Source: Microbacterium sufflavum
Lineage (GTDB): Bacteria > Actinomycetota > Actinomycetes > Actinomycetales > Microbacteriaceae
Assembly: GCF_023091155.1 (NCBI RefSeq)
Contig: NZ_JAHWXK010000001.1
Coordinates: 186,001 to 250,000, forward strand
Direction: 5' to 3'
Length of the DNA stretch: 64,000 nt
In this document: positions 1 through 7,583 of the stretch, piece after piece
Numbering within the stretch: the stretch's first letter is position 1
How the letters are laid out: every line of letters starts with the position of its first letter
The notes under the pieces: model-generated
The model's database searches: none
Seen by the model: the letters and a program-made list of their open reading frames with translations, nothing else
What the model was told of the DNA's origin: nothing
Position numbers and translations under genes: made by a program

Positions 1-73
1 CGAGGCGACGCTCCTGCGGGAGGTCGGGGCCGCCGAGGGGGGTTGCGGGTGCTGCGGTGTCGAGGAGTGCCAT
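1..73 (-). CDS. gabT: 4-aminobutyrate aminotransferase, N-terminal fragment (cut by window edge)
   Basis: Only the first 24 codons lie in the window. Reading leftward from an ATG at 73 gives MALLDTAAPATPLGG followed by PDLPQERRL. The GG-P-x-LPQERR segment is typical of the very start of actinobacterial GabT, the PLP enzyme that moves the GABA amino group to 2-oxoglutarate in the GABA shunt. The gene is divergent from a PucR-family regulator, and PucR-type activators of GABA genes are a known pairing. No clear ribosome binding site is seen upstream. The call rests on this short segment and the context; the catalytic part is outside the window. Confidence 0.6.
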   Translation of the reverse strand, partial: MALLDTAAPATPLGGPDLPQERRL

Positions 74-166
74 GTCGCGAGCGTAAGACCGCCGCCGGGA
101 GGGTCGCATTCGCCGGCTTGTACAATCTGAGCAGCGGATTCGCCACCTCGTACAAAACGGAAGCCC
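74..166. promoter_or_regulatory. Divergent gabT/pucR intergenic region with two GTACAA repeats
   Basis: This 93-bp gap separates the two divergent genes. It holds the perfect 8-bp palindrome TTGTACAA at 118-125 and a second TCGTACAAAA at 148-157. The shared GTACAA core starts at 120 and 150, exactly 30 bp apart, about three helical turns on the same face. This arrangement is what a dimeric regulator controlling both genes would need. Assignment to PucR is inference from position. Confidence 0.4.
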
Positions 167-1675
167 ATGGCCCCCACCGACGCCCCCACGCTGCGGTCCC
201 TGCTCCAGCGCAGGGACCTCGGCCTGACGCTCGTGTCCGACGAGCACGCCCTGCCTGACGGCGCCCTCGACCGGCCGCTGCGGTGGGTGCACGGCTCCGA
301 CCTCGCAGACCCGACGCCCTTCCTGTCCGAGGATCTGGCGCTGCTCACCACGGGCACGCAGTTCGACGGCGCCGCGGACATCCCCTCCTACGTCGGGCGG
401 CTGGCCGACCGCGGCGTGCTCGGGCTCGGCTTCGGCACCGAGGTGCACCGCTCCGGGATCCCGGACGAGCTCATCGCCGCCTGCGCCGCACACGGCATCC
501 CCCTGTTCGAGGTGCCCTACCGCACGCCGTTCATCGCCGTCGCCCGCGCACACTCCGAGGCCATCGCGGCCCAGGCGTACGCCCGCCGCTCCTGGGCGCT
601 GGACACGCAGCGCGCGCTCGCCCTGGCCGCCCTCCGCCCGCGCGGCCTCGACGCGATCGTCGCGGAGCTCGGCCGCCGGCTCGACGTCTGGGCGGGCATG
701 TACGACGCGGCAGGGGCGCTGCTGTTCGCCCATCCGCGTGATGCGGTCGACACCGCCACGCTCGATCTGCTCGCCGACCGCGTGCTGGAGATCCTGGGCC
801 GTGGACTGGAGGCGGGGCAGTCGCTCACGATCGACGCACACACCTTCATGCTCTTCACCGTCGGGCGCGGAGGGCACCTGCGCGGGGTGATCGCGGTCGC
901 CGCCGAGACGCTGGACGCGGAGGCCCGGTCGGTCGTGACCTCGGTGATCGCGATGGCCGGACTGGCGCTGGAGCAGAGCGAGCAGCTCGCCAGGAGCCGT
1001 CGCCGCCTGCACACCCAGCTGCTGCAGTCGCTGCTGGCCGACGACCCCGCGCTCGCCCGCCGCGTGCTCGGTGCCCTCCCTCCGGCACCGATCGTGGTGG
1101 CGGTCGCCGCCGACGCCCCGGCCGGACCGCTGGTCGACTGGTGGGAGCGGCGCCGGGCGGACCACGGCACGGTGTCGTTCCTCGCGGAGTCGCCCGAGGG
1201 CCTGACGATGTGCGTGTCCTCGGGCGACGAGGGACTGTTGGACGAGGTCGCCGAGCGCTTCGGCATCCGCATCGGAGTCTCCGGCCTCGAGGGCTACGCG
1301 GTCTTCTCGCGTGCGCACGCCCAGGCGCTGACGGCCCTGCGGCAACCCGCGTCTGCGGCCGTCGTGCGCTACGCGGACACGGTGGGTGCGAACATCCTCA
1401 CGGCGCTGGCGACCGACGAGGCGCGGCTGGTGGCGGAGTCGCGCCTGGCGCCGCTGCGCGAGCAGGACGCGGCGGTCGGCACCGGACTCGAGCACACGCT
1501 GCGGGTCTGGCTGGAGCACGACGCACGCGCGGAGCCGGCCGCCGCGGCGCTGGGCATCCACCGGCACACCCTGCGCTCGCGGGTCGCGCAGGCCGGCGCC
1601 ATGCTGGGCGTGGATCTGGCGTCGTTCCCCGCCCGCGCCGAGCTCTGGGCGCTGCTGCAGACCGCGCGCGACTGA
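167..1675 (+). CDS. PucR-family transcriptional regulator
   Basis: A 502-residue cytoplasmic regulator. Residues about 7-130 match the PucR N-terminal sensory domain, with LRSLLQRRDLGLTLVS and a D-P-TPFLSEDLALLTTGTQF-type segment. Residues about 440-495 form the C-terminal helix-turn-helix, with AAALGIHRHTLRSRVAQAG and LLGVDL-like spacing as in the HTH_30 family. Members usually sense a metabolite and activate purine, amino acid or GABA catabolism. The divergent gabT-like gene suggests GABA or a related amine as effector, which is inference. A weak GGAAG precedes the ATG by only three bases. Confidence 0.88.
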   Translation: MAPTDAPTLRSLLQRRDLGLTLVSDEHALPDGALDRPLRWVHGSDLADPTPFLSEDLALLTTGTQFDGAADIPSYVGRLADRGVLGLGFGTEVHRSGIPDELIAACAAHGIPLFEVPYRTPFIAVARAHSEAIAAQAYARRSWALDTQRALALAALRPRGLDAIVAELGRRLDVWAGMYDAAGALLFAHPRDAVDTATLDLLADRVLEILGRGLEAGQSLTIDAHTFMLFTVGRGGHLRGVIAVAAETLDAEARSVVTSVIAMAGLALEQSEQLARSRRRLHTQLLQSLLADDPALARRVLGALPPAPIVVAVAADAPAGPLVDWWERRRADHGTVSFLAESPEGLTMCVSSGDEGLLDEVAERFGIRIGVSGLEGYAVFSRAHAQALTALRQPASAAVVRYADTVGANILTALATDEARLVAESRLAPLREQDAAVGTGLEHTLRVWLEHDARAEPAAAALGIHRHTLRSRVAQAGAMLGVDLASFPARAELWALLQTARD

Positions 1676-1777
1676 TAGGCGCCCCGCCCCTGCACCGGCT
1701 CGGGCCCGCGCCACCTCATCCCGCGCGGCTCCATCCCCTCGCCGAGTGCGCGGCTTGCTGCCGACCACCCCGCCTGT

Positions 1778-2221
1778 TCACGCGGAGAAACCGTGCCCTC
1801 GGCGCGAGGCCGGGCGTCCGGTGCGCGCCCGCGGCACCGTCGCGAGGAGGGCCCCGGCGCGCTCGATGTCGGCGGCGGTCTGGGCTACGAGGGCCGCGAC
1901 GGTGTCGAAGCAGAGCGTCGGGCGCAGCAGCGAGAGCAGCTCGACCCGGAGGCGGTGCCCGTACAGGTCGAGGTCCGTGTCGTGCAGGTGCACCTCCACC
2001 CGGCGCTCCCGGCTGCCGTGGAAGGTCGGGTTGGCACCCACGCTCACGGTCGCGGGCATCCCCTCCTGCTCGTCGTCGAGCCAGGCCAGCGCGGCGTAGA
2101 TGCCGTCGGCGGGGAGACCGGGGCCGTCGAGGGCGAGGTTGGCGGTCGGGAACCCGAGGTCGCGTCCTCGACCGTCGCCGGTGACGACCACTCCGGCGAT
2201 CTCGCGGACGGGTGCGCTCAC
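1778..2221 (-). CDS. rcaA: Stand-alone riboflavin kinase (RcaA-like)
   Basis: A 147-residue protein made only of the riboflavin kinase domain. The signature GDGRGRDLGFPTANL (residues about 13-27) binds ATP and flavin, and VEVHLHD carries the catalytic acidic residue. Normal bacterial RibF is about 310 residues and has an N-terminal FAD synthetase domain that is absent here. It would phosphorylate riboflavin to FMN. The GTG start at 2221 overlaps the stop of the flavin reductase gene, so the two are probably translationally coupled. In M. maritypicum G10 a kinase named RcaA belongs to the riboflavin catabolic cluster. The kinase role is well supported; the catabolic role is inferred from neighbours. 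Confidence 0.85.
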   Translation of the reverse strand: MSAPVREIAGVVVTGDGRGRDLGFPTANLALDGPGLPADGIYAALAWLDDEQEGMPATVSVGANPTFHGSRERRVEVHLHDTDLDLYGHRLRVELLSLLRPTLCFDTVAALVAQTAADIERAGALLATVPRARTGRPASRRGHGFSA

Positions 2222-2727
2222 ACGTCTGCGGCGGGAGAGATCGCGCGGTAGCGGCTCTGGTGGAACACGAGCGGCTCGACGTCGTCGAAGAGCGTCACGT
2301 CCTGGATCTCGTACAGAGCGATCTCGTGATCGCCACCGTCGAACGTGCTGTGCAGACGGCAGGTGAGCCAGAGCGCGGCGTCGGCCACCAGCACGGCCCC
2401 GCCGTCGGTGCGGTGCCAGGCGTGACCCCCGAACCGGTCCCCCTCCCGCGCGGACAGGGAGCGGCTGAGCGGTTCGTGGTGTGCCGCGAGGACGCTCATC
2501 CCGAGTTCCGGGACGGCACGCAGCACCGGCCAGGTCTTCGAGGTGCGGGCGGCGCTGACCGCGACGAGGGCGGGCTCCAGGGAGATCGAGGTGAAGGAGT
2601 TGACCGCCATCCCGACGGCGCGGTCGTCCACGACGGCCGCGAGGGCGACCACCCCCGTGGGATAGACCGAGAAGGCACGACGGAGCGCACGGTCGCGCGG
2701 CAGGGCATCGGTCACGGCAGTGGTCAT
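2218..2727 (-). CDS. rcaB: FMN-dependent flavin reductase (RcaB-like)
   Basis: A 169-residue member of the small FMN-binding flavin reductase family, which supplies reduced FMN to two-component monooxygenases using NAD(P)H. The fold markers are YPTGVVALAAVV, the flavin-binding AVNSFTSISLEPALVAVS stretch and the SKTWPVL segment. The ATG at 2727 is preferred over a GTG at 2730 because AAGGA lies six bases upstream of it. Two inverted-repeat operators lie directly upstream (2743-2783). The likely partner is the LLM monooxygenase at 4464-5840, matching the RcaB/RcaE pair of riboflavin breakdown. Confidence 0.88.
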   Translation of the reverse strand: MTTAVTDALPRDRALRRAFSVYPTGVVALAAVVDDRAVGMAVNSFTSISLEPALVAVSAARTSKTWPVLRAVPELGMSVLAAHHEPLSRSLSAREGDRFGGHAWHRTDGGAVLVADAALWLTCRLHSTFDGGDHEIALYEIQDVTLFDDVEPLVFHQSRYRAISPAADV

Positions 2728-2742
2728 CACGAGTCCTTTCGA

Positions 2743-2758
2743 TAGTCAACTTTGACTA
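2743..2758. promoter_or_regulatory. Operator O1, perfect inverted repeat TAGTCAA-N2-TTGACTA
   Basis: A perfect 7-bp inverted repeat with a two-base spacer lies 16 bp upstream of the flavin reductase start. The same element recurs at 8736-8751 and, with two changes, at 2768-2783. Identity of site and spacer at both operon promoters of the island points to one regulator, most simply the PadR protein encoded next door. Confidence 0.75.
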
Positions 2759-2767
2759 AGGCGACTA

Positions 2768-2783
2768 TAGACAAATTTGACCA
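2768..2783. promoter_or_regulatory. Operator O2, imperfect inverted repeat TAGACAA-N2-TTGACCA
   Basis: A second copy of the operator with one change per arm and the same two-base spacer. It lies 25 bp from O1 and about 37 bp upstream of padR. Together O1 and O2 occupy the divergent flavin reductase/padR gap, so padR is probably autoregulated. Confidence 0.65.
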
Positions 2784-2819
2784 CTCAAACAACCGGGAAC
2801 GCGCATCCCAGCCGTTAGC

Positions 2820-3524
2820 ATGAACGACATGTCGACCACCCGTCTCGTCGTCCTCGGCGCCGTGAAGCAGTTCCAGCCGGTACACGGCTACTTCCTCCGG
2901 CGAGAACTGATGACCTGGCACGTCGACGAGTGGGCGCACATCCAGCCCGGCTCGATCTACAACGCCCTCCGGGCCCTGGAGGTCGACGGGTACATCGCGG
3001 AGAGCGGCACCGAGGCCGAGGGCAAGCGCCCCGCCCGCACCACGTACCGCATCACCCCCTCGGGCGAGGTCGAGCTGCAGCGGATGCTGCGCGAGAACCT
3101 CTGGAACGTGGCGGCCTTCGACACCCAGGCGATCATGACCGTCGCCTCGTTCATGTTCGTGCTGAGCCGCCAGGAGGTCATCGCGGGCCTGGAGCACCGC
3201 CTCATCAAGAGCGACGCGATCATCACGCAGAACGGCTTCGATGTGCAGGACACCCTGCGCTCCGAGACCACGCCGAAGTACGTGCGCGAGATCTTCGACC
3301 TCTCCACCGCCCGGCTCACCGCCGAGAAGCAGTGGCTGCTCGACCTGCTGGAACGGCTGCGGGCCGGCGAGTACGCCTTCGCGGGCGAGACGGCCGAGGA
3401 CACGACGCCGGAGCGGGAGGCGGCGGCCGCCACGACGAAGAGCCCCGCCAAGACGGCGAAGAAGAGCACCGCAACGACGGCGACGAAGAGCACCGCGAAG
3501 ACGGCGACGAAGAGCACCGCGTAG
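2820..3524 (+). CDS. PadR-family transcriptional regulator of the riboflavin island
   Basis: A 234-residue regulator. Residues 4-85 are the PadR winged helix, with LVVLGAVKQFQPVHGYFLRREL and the wing PARTTYRITPSGEVELQRML. A C-terminal helical dimerisation segment (about 100-190) follows, with EKQWLLDLLERL. The last 28 residues are a repetitive Lys/Thr/Ala/Ser tail that could bind DNA non-specifically. There is no Shine-Dalgarno. A TAGCAT -10-like hexamer at 2816-2821 lies seven bases before a second ATG at 2829, so a leaderless start at 2829 is a good alternative. PadR proteins are mostly repressors released by small aromatic ligands; riboflavin or lumichrome is a plausible ligand by context only. 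Confidence 0.87.
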   Translation: MNDMSTTRLVVLGAVKQFQPVHGYFLRRELMTWHVDEWAHIQPGSIYNALRALEVDGYIAESGTEAEGKRPARTTYRITPSGEVELQRMLRENLWNVAAFDTQAIMTVASFMFVLSRQEVIAGLEHRLIKSDAIITQNGFDVQDTLRSETTPKYVREIFDLSTARLTAEKQWLLDLLERLRAGEYAFAGETAEDTTPEREAAAATTKSPAKTAKKSTATTATKSTAKTATKSTA

Positions 3525-3545
3525 ACGGCGACGAAGAGCACCGCG
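3450..3545 (+). repeat. Four tandem 24-bp repeats in and past the padR 3' end
   Basis: The unit AAGACGGCGACGAAGAGCACCGCG (8 codons, K-T-A-T-K-S-T-A) is present in about four copies, starting near 3450, 3474, 3498 and 3522. The fourth copy starts with TAG where the others have AAG or ACG, and this TAG is the padR stop codon. The frame then stays open through one more copy to a TGA at 3552-3554. Confidence 0.8.
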
Positions 3546-3586
3546 AAGGACTGACCGCACCCCGCGCCGCCCCCTCCGGACCGGCC

Positions 3587-4471
3587 TCAGCGCGTCGCCG
3601 TCAGCTCCGCCAGCGCCTCGGGCGTGAGCGCCGGAGTGGTCGCTCCCCGGTGCAGCGCCACGATCGCCCCCGCGGCGCACGCGAGGGCGAGGGCGTCCTC
3701 CACCGGCACCCGACGGGCGAGCGCACCGGCGAGCGCGCCGCAGAACGCGTCGCCCGCGCCCGTCGTGTCGACCGGATCGATACGGAACGCCTCGACGTGC
3801 ACAACCGGGCGACCGGTGCGGTGCAGGTCCACTCCCCCGGCGCCGCGCGTGAGCACCACGGTCGCGGCCCCGGCGCGGTGCAAGAGGTCGATGCCGCCGA
3901 GCTCCGCGCACTCCGTCTCGTTCACCACGAGCACGTCCACGCACTCCAGCAGCCCGAGGGTCGCGGCGTGGGCGGGGGCGGCGTTCAGCACGGTCGTGGC
4001 GCCGGCGTCGCGCGCCGCCCGCAGTGCCGCCGACACCGCGGGCACCGGCACCTCGAGCTGCGCCAGCACGACCGCGGCCCCGGAGACCCCGGCGACCGCA
4101 TCCTCCGGCGACAGCTCGGCGTTCGCGCCGGCCCCGACGATGATGCTGTTGTCGCCGCCCTCCAGCGCCAGCACGTGCGCGACCCCGGTCGGGGCGGTAT
4201 CCGAGCGGCGCAGGGCCGAGGTGACCCCGGCGTCGGCGAGCGTGTGCTCCAGCAGTGCGGCGCCCTCGTCCGTCCCGACCACACCGCAGAACCGCGTCGG
4301 TGCGCCGCTGCGGGCCGCGGCGACCGCCTGGTTCAGGCCCTTGCCGCCCGCGAAACGGCCGCCGGCGCGGCCCAGCAGTGTCTCGCCGATGCGCGGGGGG
4401 CGCGACACCTCGACCACCAGATCGAGGTTCGCGCTCCCCACGACAGCGACGCCGGACAGCTCGTCAGACAC
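3587..4471 (-). CDS. rcaD: Ribokinase (RcaD-like, PfkB family)
   Basis: A 294-residue PfkB-family sugar kinase. It has the N-terminal VVGSANLDLVV, the first signature GRFAGGKGLNQAVAAARSG (about residues 38-56) and the second signature DTTGAGDAF with catalytic Asp near 241, all typical of ribokinase. It phosphorylates D-ribose to ribose 5-phosphate. The GTG start at 4471 overlaps the end of the monooxygenase gene by 8 bases, so both are on one message. In the M. maritypicum riboflavin cluster a ribokinase (RcaD) handles the sugar released from riboflavin. The rbsK-type activity is well supported; the riboflavin link is by context. Confidence 0.87.
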   Translation of the reverse strand: MSDELSGVAVVGSANLDLVVEVSRPPRIGETLLGRAGGRFAGGKGLNQAVAAARSGAPTRFCGVVGTDEGAALLEHTLADAGVTSALRRSDTAPTGVAHVLALEGGDNSIIVGAGANAELSPEDAVAGVSGAAVVLAQLEVPVPAVSAALRAARDAGATTVLNAAPAHAATLGLLECVDVLVVNETECAELGGIDLLHRAGAATVVLTRGAGGVDLHRTGRPVVHVEAFRIDPVDTTGAGDAFCGALAGALARRVPVEDALALACAAGAIVALHRGATTPALTPEALAELTATR

Positions 4472-5840
4472 GCGCCATCGACCGGCGGTACGTCGAACCC
4501 ACGTGCGACTCGGCCAGCGCGGGCGTCGGGGTTCCCATCAGCCGCTCGCGCAGCGACTGCGGCTCGTCGGACGGCTCGACGATCGCGCCGCGCTCCTTCA
4601 GGATCGGCAGCACGTGCTCGATGAAGTCCTTGGTGGACGCCGGCGGGATGACCGGGGCGAACAGGAAGCCGTCGAGGTCGGCACCGTCGGCGAGCGCGAT
4701 CATCCGGTCGGCCACCTGCTCCGGGGTGCCGACGAGCGGGCGGGCGCCGACGCCGTGCGCGTGCCAGTCGCCCAGCACGTCGCCCACGGTCTTGTCGGCG
4801 AAGCGCGCGACCTGGGTCTGCGACAGCTCCGTGCTCAGCTCCGACATCGGTGTGCTCGGGTCGTACGACGACAGGTCGAGGCCGGTGAACCAGGCGTAGG
4901 AGGCGACCGTGACCTCGGGGTTCTGGGCGTCGGCGACCTCGGCGTACGTGCGACGAGCCTCCTCCTCGGTGCTGCCGACGACGGCGGCGAACGCGGACAT
5001 GATCTTGACCTCGTGCGCGGCGCGGCCGTTCTTCACGGCCTCTTCGCGGATCGCGGTCGCGTGGCCGCGGAGCTGCTCGACCGAGCCGCTGCCGACGAAG
5101 ATCGCCTCGCCGTGCTTGCCGCCGAACTCGCGTCCGGCCGGAGACGCGCCCGCCTGGAACAGCACCGGGGTGCCCTGCGGCGAGCGCTGCGTGTTGCCGT
5201 AGCCGTGCGAGCGGAAGTACGGGCCGTCGTGCGCGATGCGGTGCACCTTGGCCGGGTCGGCGAAGCGGCCGGACTTGTCGCGCTCGAGCGCCCCCTCCTC
5301 CCACGCCTGCTCCCACAGCTTGTACACGACCTGCATGAAGTCGTCGGCCATCAGGTAGCGCTCGTCGTGCCCGACCATCGGCACCCCGAAGCCCTGCACG
5401 GCGGTGTCGGCGGTGCCGGTCGTGACGACGTTCCAGCCGATGCGCCCGCCGGACAGGATGTCGAGGCTGGCCATGCGCCGCGCGAACGCGTAGGGCGGCT
5501 CCAGCAGCGTCGACCCGGTGGCGACGAGTCCGAGGCGCGTGGTCTGCGGAATGAGAGCCGCGAGGAGCACGGCGGGGTCGAGTCGCGGCAGGTCGAGGCC
5601 TTCGATCGAGCAGATGTCGGGACGCTCGCCCGCGACGTCGGCCCACCCCCACGCGTCGGCGAGGAACAGGAAATCGAAGCCCGCGTCCTCCGCCATGCGC
5701 GCGGTGTCGCGCCAGTAGTCGAGTCGGTCGAAGAGGTAGCGCCCGTTGTCCGGGTGGCGCCAGGTCGCAGTGCCGGAGTCGTTCGCCTGCGCGTTCTCGA
5801 AGAGGCCGAGGCGCAGCTGCTTCACGGGGTGATCGGTCAT
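4464..5840 (-). CDS. rcaE: LLM-class FMN monooxygenase, probable riboflavin lyase (RcaE-like)
   Basis: A 458-residue luciferase-like monooxygenase of the NtaA/SnaA/DszA group. Marker segments are the N-terminal RLGLFENAQ, DILSGGRIGWNVVTTGT, GTPVLFQAGASPAGREF and the C-terminal GTPEQVADRM. Such enzymes use FMNH2 from a separate reductase and O2 to cut C-N or C-S bonds. The kinase, reductase and ribokinase around it match the riboflavin catabolic cluster of M. maritypicum, where RcaE splits riboflavin into lumichrome and ribose. The ATG at 5840 has GGAAGG eight bases upstream. Family is certain; the riboflavin substrate is inferred, and a sulfonate or nitrilotriacetate-type substrate cannot be excluded from this protein alone. 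Confidence 0.82.
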   Translation of the reverse strand: MTDHPVKQLRLGLFENAQANDSGTATWRHPDNGRYLFDRLDYWRDTARMAEDAGFDFLFLADAWGWADVAGERPDICSIEGLDLPRLDPAVLLAALIPQTTRLGLVATGSTLLEPPYAFARRMASLDILSGGRIGWNVVTTGTADTAVQGFGVPMVGHDERYLMADDFMQVVYKLWEQAWEEGALERDKSGRFADPAKVHRIAHDGPYFRSHGYGNTQRSPQGTPVLFQAGASPAGREFGGKHGEAIFVGSGSVEQLRGHATAIREEAVKNGRAAHEVKIMSAFAAVVGSTEEEARRTYAEVADAQNPEVTVASYAWFTGLDLSSYDPSTPMSELSTELSQTQVARFADKTVGDVLGDWHAHGVGARPLVGTPEQVADRMIALADGADLDGFLFAPVIPPASTKDFIEHVLPILKERGAIVEPSDEPQSLRERLMGTPTPALAESHVGSTYRRSMARV

Positions 5841-5902
5841 GGCGGGTGCCTTCCTTGTGGGTGGGTGGTGTCGTCGTGGGGTGTCCGGGCACGCCGGGGG
5901 AA

Positions 5903-5930
5903 CCCCGGGGGCGGGGGCGCACCCCCGGGG
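5903..5930. terminator. GC-only hairpin between transporter permease and rcaE
   Basis: CCCCGGGGG at 5903-5911 pairs with CCCCCGGGG at 5922-5930 around a 10-base loop. It lies in the 104-bp gap between the permease and monooxygenase genes on the same strand. There is no following T-tract, so it could limit read-through or stabilise an RNA end. Confidence 0.35.
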
Positions 5931-5944
5931 CGGGTGGGGCCGGG

Positions 5945-6793
5945 TCAGCCCTTGGCGGTGACCTCGCCGTCGCTCCACCACAGGACGCGCTTGCGCACGA
6001 CCGCGAGGAGCACGATCAGGAGCACGCCGAGCAGGCAGAGCAGCGCGATGCTGGCCCAGGTAACGGGGAGGTTCGCCTGTGCGGCGGAGGTGGTGACGAG
6101 CGAGCCGAGGCCGGCCTGCTGCCCGGCGGCGACGAACTCCGCGACCGCGGCTCCGACCACGGCCAGCGGCAGGGCGATCCGCAGCCCGGCGAAGACATAG
6201 GGCATGCTGCCCGGGAATCGCAGTTCGCGGAAGATCTCCCACCGCGAGGCGTGCAGGGTCTTGAACACGTCGAGCGCCTTCTGGTCGACGTCGCGGAGTC
6301 CGGCGAGCGAGTTGACCAGCATCGGGAAGAACACCACCAGCCCGGTCACGATGAACTTCGGCACCATGCCGAAGCCGAACGCGACGACCAGCGCGGGGGC
6401 GATCGCGACGATCGGCGTGACCATCACGATGATCACGAGCGGCATGACGGCCCGTTCGATGATCTGGAACTCTGCCATCACCACCGCCAGCAGGAACCCG
6501 GCGAGGATGCCGGCCGAGGCGCCGACCACCACTTCGAGCAGCGTCACCAGGAAGTTCGACCAGTACATGCCCGCGTCGTCGACGAGGCTTCCTCCGATCG
6601 CCTCCAGCGTGGGCAGCACATAGGGGTTGGTCCATGCGACGATCTGCCACAGCAGCGCCGCGATCACGAAGGTGATGAGGGTGGGCAGCCACGATCCCCA
6701 GCGCAGCCACGACGGGACGCCGCGGCGGGGGGTCTCGCGCAGGCGCGCGGTGGCGAGGGTGGCGGTGGTGTCTCTCATGGTCAGCTCAGACAT
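5945..6793 (-). CDS. ABC transporter permease, SsuC/TauC type (probable riboflavin importer)
   Basis: A 282-residue inner-membrane permease with about six transmembrane helices. The EAA-type loop around DVFKTLHASRWEIFRELRFPG contacts the ATPase. It belongs to the nitrate/sulfonate/taurine family of permeases. The ATG at 6793 is preferred because GGAGAAGG precedes it at good distance; it overlaps the end of the ATPase gene by 8 bases. A second ATG at 6778 is possible. It forms the membrane channel with the flanking ATPase and lipoprotein. RibXY-type riboflavin importers use the same kind of NMT1-associated system, which fits the neighbouring genes. Confidence 0.87.
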   Translation of the reverse strand: MSELTMRDTTATLATARLRETPRRGVPSWLRWGSWLPTLITFVIAALLWQIVAWTNPYVLPTLEAIGGSLVDDAGMYWSNFLVTLLEVVVGASAGILAGFLLAVVMAEFQIIERAVMPLVIIVMVTPIVAIAPALVVAFGFGMVPKFIVTGLVVFFPMLVNSLAGLRDVDQKALDVFKTLHASRWEIFRELRFPGSMPYVFAGLRIALPLAVVGAAVAEFVAAGQQAGLGSLVTTSAAQANLPVTWASIALLCLLGVLLIVLLAVVRKRVLWWSDGEVTAKG

Positions 6794-7583
6794 GGGCCTT
6801 CTCCGTCTGCGCGCGCAGCGCACCGCGCACGACTGCTTCCAGGTCGCGGAACTCGTCGGTGGCGTACGCCTCCTCGGTGCGGGGCCGCGGCAGGTTCACG
6901 TCGATCACCTCGGCGATGCGCCCGGGGTGGGCGGCCATCACCACGATCCGGTCCGAGAGCATGATGGCCTCGGGCACGGAGTGCGTGACGAACATGACGG
7001 CCTTGCGGTTGGACTGCCAGAAGTCCAGCAGGGCGATGCGCTGCAGGTCGCGGTTCATCTCGTCGAGGGCCGAGAACGGTTCGTCCATCAGCATGATCGC
7101 CGGGTCGAACACGAAGGCCCTGGCGATCGCGGCGCGCTGCTGCATGCCGCCGGACAGCTGCCCGGGGTACTTCTTCAGGGCATGCCCGAGGCCGAAGGTC
7201 GACAGCAGCTCCGCGGGGTCGCGGAGGGCGCGGCCGCCGTTCGCCCCGCGGTTGATCCGCACGGGGAGCTCGACGTTCTCGCGCACGGTCTTCCACGGAA
7301 GCAGGGCGGGCGACTGCGGCACGAGGCCGATCTTCTTGTCGCGGGATGCCGCGGTGACGCTCTCGCCGTCGATGGTCACGGTGCCCGAGTCGGCGTCGAG
7401 GAGCCCGGCGACGACCTTGAGCAGCGTCGACTTGCCGCAGCCGCTCGGGCCGATCACCGACACGAACTCGCCCATGCCGATCGTGAGGCTCACGTCGTCG
7501 AGCACGGTGACCCTGGCTCCGTCGACCCCGAACGACTTCGAGACGTTGCGCACCTCGACGCCGGCGCCTGTGGCCGCGGTCAT
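6786..7583 (-). CDS. ABC transporter ATPase, SsuB/TauB type
   Basis: A 265-residue nucleotide-binding subunit. It shows Walker A GPSGCGKST, the Q-loop LVPQSPALLPWKTVREN, the signature LSGGMQQRAAIARA and Walker B IMLMDEPFSALDE followed by the H-loop FVTHSVPEA. It powers import by the adjacent permease and lipoprotein. Its ATG shares one base with the stop of the lipoprotein gene (TGATG), a sign of translational coupling. It closely follows the layout of NitT/TauT importers; the cargo is inferred as riboflavin from the island. Confidence 0.9.
   Translation of the reverse strand: MTAATGAGVEVRNVSKSFGVDGARVTVLDDVSLTIGMGEFVSVIGPSGCGKSTLLKVVAGLLDADSGTVTIDGESVTAASRDKKIGLVPQSPALLPWKTVRENVELPVRINRGANGGRALRDPAELLSTFGLGHALKKYPGQLSGGMQQRAAIARAFVFDPAIMLMDEPFSALDEMNRDLQRIALLDFWQSNRKAVMFVTHSVPEAIMLSDRIVVMAAHPGRIAEVIDVNLPRPRTEEAYATDEFRDLEAVVRGALRAQTEKAHV

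Noticed and set aside
1778..2221. Housekeeping bifunctional RibF
   Set aside because: The FAD synthetase domain is absent and the upstream sequence is a complete flavin reductase gene.
3450..3545. Tandem repeats as a possible CRISPR array
   Set aside because: Units are contiguous without spacers and encode a repeated peptide at the end of padR.
4464..5840. Monooxygenase as an alkanesulfonate enzyme (SsuD) because of the SsuABC-type transporter
   Set aside because: Not excluded by sequence alone, but the riboflavin kinase and ribokinase in the same regulon have no role in sulfonate use.
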